Below, one piece after another: positions 7,299 to 10,398 of a stretch of DNA of 10,398 nt. The DNA comes from FEN-1322 sp041663425 (GTDB lineage Bacteria > Omnitrophota > Gorgyraeia > 2-01-FULL-45-10). Under the pieces are notes generated by a model. It worked only from the letters and a program-made list of their open reading frames with translations, made no database searches and had not been told where the DNA came from. The position numbers and the translations under genes were made by a program. Within the stretch, counting starts at the first letter, position 1; each line of letters opens with the position of its first letter. The stretch is taken from positions 1 through 10,398 of the forward strand of contig JBAYMS010000053.1 in NCBI GenBank assembly GCA_041663425.1. The letters run 5' to 3'.

Positions 7299-8174
7299 CT
7301 ATATCCTCTTTTTTCGTTTCTTGAAAAACTTTATAAGCTCTTCAACATACGGTTTGTCGGTGCTGATATCTATATGATCTATGCTCACAGCGCTGAATAC
7401 CCTGCTTCGCTCGTCTATCATATTACGGGATTTGGCGGAAAATTTTTCCCTAACAGCTTTGCTTGCCGTGTCGACCAGAAATGTCGAACCCGTTTCAGCA
7501 TCCTGAAGCTCTACCAACCCTACATTAGGAAGGTCCATTTCGCGCGGATCTGTTATAGTGATCGCCACTACGTCGTGCTTTTTATTGGCGATCGAAAGAG
7601 CTTTCTTGTAATTTTTGTCAAAGAAATCGGAAATGACAAACGCGACAACGCGGCGTGCGGTAACTCCATCCAGATATTTGAGAGCACCAGCAATGTCTGT
7701 CCCCTTGCCCTTGGGTTTAAAATACAAAGCTTCCCTGATAACCCTGAGGACGTGGGACAAACCTTTCCTGGGAGGGATAAACTTTTCTATACGGTCCGTA
7801 AATATTAAAAGCCCTACCCGGTCTTTATTCTGTATGGCGGCGAATGTCAGGACTGCAGAGATCTCGGCGGCAAGCTCGCTTTTCAGGCGTTTAGTCGTAC
7901 CGAAATAGGATGAGCCGGATACGTCTAGCAATATCATAACTGTAAGCTGGCGTTCCTCAACAAATTTCTTTATGAACGGACGCCCCATACGCGCAGTCAC
8001 GTTCCAATCGATCGAACGTATTTCGTCGCCAGGTTGGTATTCTCTGACCTCATCAAACTCTATGCCGCGGCCTTTAAAAACGCTTTCATACTGGCCGGAA
8101 AGCATATCGGTAACGAGCTTTGAGGTCGTTATCTCGATCCTTCTTACCTTGCGTAATATGTCCTTAGGGAGCAT
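7299..8174 (-). CDS. DUF58 domain protein with von Willebrand A fold
   Basis: A 291-residue soluble protein with no signal peptide or membrane segment. The DUF58 hallmark runs through REYQPGDEIRSIDWNVTAR (44-62). The following vWA-like domain keeps its MIDAS: DVSGS (84-88), Thr159 in KGTD and Asp183 in ISDFFD. The N-terminus MLPKDILRKVRRIEI is the usual DUF58 start, so I accept this ATG although no good SD is visible. MoxR-DUF58 gene pairs are very common, and the DUF58 protein is thought to be a partner or substrate of the MoxR ATPase. It begins 31 nt after the moxR stop. Some Bat nomenclatures call this position batH. The molecular function is unproven. Confidence 0.92.
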   Translation of the reverse strand: MLPKDILRKVRRIEITTSKLVTDMLSGQYESVFKGRGIEFDEVREYQPGDEIRSIDWNVTARMGRPFIKKFVEERQLTVMILLDVSGSSYFGTTKRLKSELAAEISAVLTFAAIQNKDRVGLLIFTDRIEKFIPPRKGLSHVLRVIREALYFKPKGKGTDIAGALKYLDGVTARRVVAFVISDFFDKNYKKALSIANKKHDVVAITITDPREMDLPNVGLVELQDAETGSTFLVDTASKAVREKFSAKSRNMIDERSRVFSAVSIDHIDISTDKPYVEELIKFFKKRKKRI

Positions 8175-8205
8175 AGGTTAAGCTTGCGGGTTATAAAACG
8201 TTTCT

Positions 8206-9201
8206 TTATGGTACTCTGACTTCCTCAAAAATACGCTTTATCACATCTTCACTGGTTTTATCTTCTGCTTCGGCCTCATAACTTACGATAACGCGATGTC
8301 TGAGAACATCGAGACCTATAGTCTTCACATCCTGAGGGACGACGTAACCGCGCCCCTGCAAAAATGCGTATGCCTTAGCCGCGACTGACAGATAGATGCT
8401 CGCTCTGGGCGATGCGCCATACTGGATCAGCGGTGTAAGCTCATCGAGCCTGTAAGACTTAGGCTCTCTCGTTGCAAAAATAATATCGACTATATATTTT
8501 TCAATACGCTCATCAAGGTAAATCTCGTCCACAACTTTACGCGCGCGCACAATATCTTCCGGGCCGACAACGTTTTTAACGTTTATCTTTTTATCGGTAA
8601 CGGCCATCCTCTTCATAATTTTCAACTCGTCTTCTTTTGACGGATAGCCTATCTTCAGCTTAAGCATGAACCTGTCCACCTGGGCTTCCGGCAGCGGGTA
8701 TGTGCCTTCATGTTCTATGGGATTCTGAGTCGCCAGGACAAGAAATGGCTCATCCAGCTTGTAAGTCTCTTCACCTATGGTAACCTGACGCTCCTGCATA
8801 GCCTCAAGGAGCGCGCTCTGAACTTTAGCGGGCGAACGGTTAATTTCATCAGCCAGGATTATATTGGCGAATATCGGGCCTTTCTTAGTTGTGAAATTGC
8901 CATCTTTAGGATTATATATAAGCGTACCTACAAGATCCGCAGGCAGAAGGTCCGGGGTAAATTGCAGCCTCTGGAATTTAGTCTTTATGCTCTGAGCGAG
9001 AACCCTGACCGAAAGCGTTTTCGCAAGACCGGGGACGCCTTCAATAAGAATGTGGCCGTTTGCCAGAAGACCTACCAGAAGCCTCTCTATAAGATATTTC
9101 TGACCGACTATAACCTTTTCGATTTCATCAACGAGCGTTTTTACGAACACGCTTTCTTTTTTTACTTTTTCATTGATCGCTTCGATTCCAGTATTTAACA
9201 T
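8206..9201 (-). CDS. moxR: MoxR-family AAA+ ATPase
   Basis: A 331-residue cytoplasmic ATPase of the MoxR family, which is thought to act as a chaperone that remodels or activates vWA proteins. Walker A is GVPGLAKT (55-62), Walker B is IILADEINR with Asp118 and Glu119, sensor 1 is ATQN (157-160), a candidate Arg finger is in EAQVDRFML, and sensor 2 is GASPRAS (262-268, Arg266). I chose the ATG at 9199-9201 because GGGGG lies 5 nt upstream; a TTG at 9211-9213, four codons earlier, is in frame but lies within that SD. It is the first Bat-block gene, 64 nt after the response regulator, and is followed by the DUF58 gene. All catalytic motifs look intact. Some Bat operons name this position batI. 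Confidence 0.94.
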   Translation of the reverse strand: MLNTGIEAINEKVKKESVFVKTLVDEIEKVIVGQKYLIERLLVGLLANGHILIEGVPGLAKTLSVRVLAQSIKTKFQRLQFTPDLLPADLVGTLIYNPKDGNFTTKKGPIFANIILADEINRSPAKVQSALLEAMQERQVTIGEETYKLDEPFLVLATQNPIEHEGTYPLPEAQVDRFMLKLKIGYPSKEDELKIMKRMAVTDKKINVKNVVGPEDIVRARKVVDEIYLDERIEKYIVDIIFATREPKSYRLDELTPLIQYGASPRASIYLSVAAKAYAFLQGRGYVVPQDVKTIGLDVLRHRVIVSYEAEAEDKTSEDVIKRIFEEVRVP

Positions 9202-9265
9202 GCTTACCCCCAAGTTTATTCAGCCTTGTCGTAGGCTAAGTGCCGCGAGTTATACGAGCGGCCTG
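9202..9265 (-). promoter_or_regulatory. Intergenic region with two hairpins before moxR
   Basis: The 64-nt gap between the response regulator stop and moxR contains two short hairpins: GCCGC (242-246 of the 9 kb block, i.e. 9242-9246) with GCGGC (9258-9262), and AGCCT (9222-9226) with AGGCT (9233-9237). Neither is followed by a U-tract on the minus strand, so intrinsic termination is unlikely. They could stabilise the mRNA or mark a processing site, which is inference. No clear -35/-10 pair is seen. The SD GGGGG (9207-9211) serves moxR. Confidence 0.45.
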
Positions 9266-9661
9266 TTAAATTTTTCCCAGATCTTTTATCTGAAGATTTA
9301 TAAATTTCAGAAGAACCACTTTTTCGAGATACTCAAGACTAAGCGGTTTAGTTATATAATCATTTGCGCCGGCAGTCAGTGCCGCGTTTATCGTGTCATC
9401 ATCCTTCTCGCCCGTAACCATGATAACAACGATTTCGTTATCAATAGCTTTTATCTGCTTAAGGGTCTCAATACCATCCATCCCTCTCATCTTTACATCC
9501 AGAAGAACTATCCGAGGCTTGTGCTTCTTCACTATTTCAACAGCCTCTCTGCCGCTCATAGCGCTGAAGACTTCGTAATTGCGCACGCTGAAAAATTCAT
9601 AAAAAAAAGAGTCGATGCCCATCTGGTCATCGACTGTAAGGATCTTACAAACAGAATTCAT
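9266..9661 (-). CDS. Single-domain response regulator (CheY-like receiver)
   Basis: A 131-residue protein made only of a receiver domain. The acidic pair Asp11-Asp12 (ILTVDDQ), phospho-acceptor Asp55 (IVLLDVKM), Thr83 (MVTGE) and Lys105 (ITKP) are all present, so phosphorylation chemistry should be intact. There is no DNA-binding or enzymatic output domain, and no histidine kinase lies in the window. It would act by protein-protein contact in the cytoplasm. The ATG at 9659-9661 has a good SD, AAGGAG, 5 nt upstream. It sits 31 nt after the 3' end of tRNA-Gly and 64 nt before moxR, so it is likely part of the same transcript. A role in tuning the Bat genes or proteins is suggested only by position. 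Confidence 0.92.
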   Translation of the reverse strand: MNSVCKILTVDDQMGIDSFFYEFFSVRNYEVFSAMSGREAVEIVKKHKPRIVLLDVKMRGMDGIETLKQIKAIDNEIVVIMVTGEKDDDTINAALTAGANDYITKPLSLEYLEKVVLLKFINLQIKDLGKI

Positions 9662-9692
9662 GCGAACTCCTTGTAAAACATATTAATTAAAA

Positions 9693-9766
9693 TGGAGCGG
9701 GCGAACGGGATCGAACCGTCGTAACTAGCTTGGAAGGCTAGCGCTCTACCATTGAGCTACGCCCGC
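9693..9766 (-). tRNA. tRNA-Gly (anticodon UCC)
   Basis: A complete 74-nt cloverleaf with encoded CCA (9693-9695) and discriminator T. The acceptor stem is GCGGGCG/CGCCCGC and the D stem GCTC/GAGC. The anticodon stem is CTAGC/GCTAG with loop CTTCCAA, giving TCC. The T arm is GACGG-TTCGATC-CCGTT. The same isoacceptor as E. coli glyT, which sits between tyrU and thrT in the tufB operon. It begins about 13 nt after the predicted transcription start. Confidence 0.97.
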
Positions 9767-9785
9767 AACTGTTATTAATCTTGTA

Positions 9786-9813
9786 ATTATATCATATATC
9801 TATTATGAGACAA
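9786..9813 (-). promoter_or_regulatory. Extended -10 promoter before tRNA-Gly
   Basis: On the minus strand, TTGTCT (9808-9813) is a 4/6 match to the -35 consensus. It is 16 bp from a perfect TATAAT (9786-9791), which is preceded by TGA, an extended -10 motif. The predicted start is near 9779, about 13 nt before mature tRNA-Gly. With no terminator seen after the tRNA, this promoter could drive the response regulator and the Bat operon too. Confidence 0.75.
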
Positions 9814-9834
9814 GCGGAAAAATGCGGAGACGAT

Positions 9835-10221
9835 CTATTTTAAAAAATTTACCATATATTTAGAAATAACAAAACCGATAAATACCAGCAGTATCCCCAA
9901 AATATTGGTTATGCCGATATTGAGCAAGGCTATTTTAAATTCGCCATCCCTGAATAGGTTAAAACTTTCCAGGCTAAAGGCCGAAAAGGTTGTAAATCCG
10001 CCCAGGATACCGATAAATATAAATGTCTTTGCGTGTGACGAGACTGACAAATGCTCAAATAGTCCCCAGAAGAATCCAATAATCAGAGACCCTATAAGAT
10101 TTACGATCAGCGTGTTTATCGGGAAAATACCGTTCGAAACTTTGCGGTCAAAACCTGAGAGGGCATATCTGAACAGAGTGCCTACAGCGCCGCCCATAGC
10201 AATAATAAAAAACCTCAACAT
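9835..10221 (-). CDS. crcB: Fluoride channel CrcB/Fluc
   Basis: A 128-residue, four-helix membrane protein of the CrcB/Fluc family, which exports toxic fluoride across the inner membrane as an antiparallel dimer. Family motifs are clear: GGAVGTLFRY (10-19), NTLIVNLIGSLIIGF (36-50, with conserved Asn41) and GGFTTFSAFSLE (74-85), which carries the Phe-box phenylalanines and the central Na+-site threonines. Membrane segments lie at about 3-20, 35-56, 66-86 and 98-121. Length is normal for a homodimeric Fluc. The ATG at 10219-10221 has an excellent SD, TAGGAGGA, 7 nt upstream, which is the element controlled by the riboswitch above it. It lies between tRNA-Tyr and tRNA-Gly. The function assignment is strong because the protein and the riboswitch agree. 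Confidence 0.96.
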   Translation of the reverse strand: MLRFFIIAMGGAVGTLFRYALSGFDRKVSNGIFPINTLIVNLIGSLIIGFFWGLFEHLSVSSHAKTFIFIGILGGFTTFSAFSLESFNLFRDGEFKIALLNIGITNILGILLVFIGFVISKYMVNFLK

Positions 10222-10228
10222 TGGACAA

Positions 10229-10290
10229 TCCTCCTATTTTAGTAGGAGTCATCGGCCTAATTGAGGCGGTTAATGGCGAACTCCATCGCC
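10229..10290 (-). promoter_or_regulatory. Fluoride riboswitch (crcB motif) with SD-sequestering hairpin
   Basis: The aptamer runs from GGCGATGG (starting 10290) to CTCCTAC (ending 10242). GGCGA pairs with TCGCC. The loop GGAGT can form the pseudoknot with ACTCC (10245-10249). A second stem pairs GCCT with AGGC, and the conserved GATGA-CTCCTAC 3' strand is present. This matches the fluoride riboswitch consensus as I know it. The same CTCCTA (10243-10248) is perfectly complementary to TAGGAG (10231-10236) of the crcB SD across a 6-nt loop. Without fluoride the SD would be hidden; with fluoride the pseudoknot holds CTCC and frees the SD. No U-tract is present, so control is probably translational. 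No promoter is visible between tRNA-Tyr and the aptamer. Confidence 0.93.
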
Positions 10291-10315
10291 TGATATAATA
10301 TGTCAGAAATGAAAC

Positions 10316-10398
10316 TGGTGGTGAGGGAAGGATTCGAACCTTCGAAGGCGTGAGCCGTCAGATTTACAGTCTGATCCATTTGACCGCTTTGGTACCTC
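10316..10398 (-). tRNA. tRNA-Tyr (anticodon GUA), 5' end cut by window edge
   Basis: A class II tRNA with a long variable arm. The visible 83 nt include the end of the acceptor 5' strand (GAGG), the anticodon stem TCAGA/TCTGA with loop CTGTAAA (anticodon GTA), the variable arm, the T arm GAAGG-TTCGAAT-CCTTC, the acceptor 3' strand CCTCACC, discriminator A and encoded CCA (10316-10318). Pairing implies that the first three nucleotides (GGT) lie just past the window. Its 3' end is about 25 nt before the fluoride aptamer, which suggests read-through. Confidence 0.96.

Noticed and set aside
8710..9198. Plus-strand frame of 162 codons opposite moxR
   Set aside because: It lies entirely over the conserved MoxR motifs and has no recognisable features, so it is a shadow frame.
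10294..10299. TATAAT on the plus strand upstream of the riboswitch
   Set aside because: There is no -35 at a workable distance and no plus-strand gene for it to serve within the window except the antisense of tRNA-Tyr.

Overview
The window comes from a bacterium. It has encoded 3'-CCA tRNAs, consensus sigma70-type promoters, Shine-Dalgarno (SD) sequences and a bacterial EF-Tu. It is probably diderm, since several products carry signal peptides and periplasmic domains of the Bat type. Base composition is moderately AT-rich. The Bat layout, the EF-Tu N-terminus and a CTTCGACAGGCTCAG-type dispersed repeat remind me of uncultivated lineages such as Omnitrophota, but this is a weak guess from memory. 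Every gene I can support lies on the minus strand, so transcription runs from high to low coordinates. The genes at both ends are cut by the window.

Layout in transcription order: (1) tRNA-Tyr(GUA), lacking about 3 nt at its 5' end (10316-10398). (2) A fluoride riboswitch whose last aptamer strand can also sequester the SD (10229-10290), followed by crcB/fluC, a fluoride channel (9835-10221). (3) An extended -10 promoter and tRNA-Gly(UCC) (9693-9813). (4) A single-domain response regulator (9266-9661). (5) A compact Bat-type operon: MoxR AAA+ ATPase, DUF58 protein, a small BatD-like membrane protein, BatA, BatB, BatC, BatD and BatE (514-9201). (6) A near-consensus promoter, a structured leader and tRNA-Thr(GGU) (189-478). 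(7) The start of tuf (1-84).

How it fits together: tRNA-Tyr, tRNA-Gly(UCC), tRNA-Thr(GGU) and tuf appear in the same order as in the classic bacterial tRNA-tufB operon. Here the cluster is opened up: riboswitch-crcB sits between the Tyr and Gly tRNAs, and the regulator plus the whole Bat operon sits between the Gly and Thr tRNAs. The Bat block looks complete. It has a MoxR chaperone-like ATPase, three von Willebrand A (vWA) proteins with intact metal-ion-dependent adhesion site (MIDAS) motifs (DUF58, BatA, BatB), two TPR proteins (BatC, BatE) and two BatD-like proteins. Its genes overlap by 4 bp or are a few bases apart, with a longer gap of about 30 nt after moxR, which suggests a single transcript. 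I see no convincing terminator between tRNA-Gly and batE, so the Bat genes may be driven from the tRNA-Gly promoter. No known family here is wholly new. The unusual points are the genomic arrangement and the RNA-level switches.
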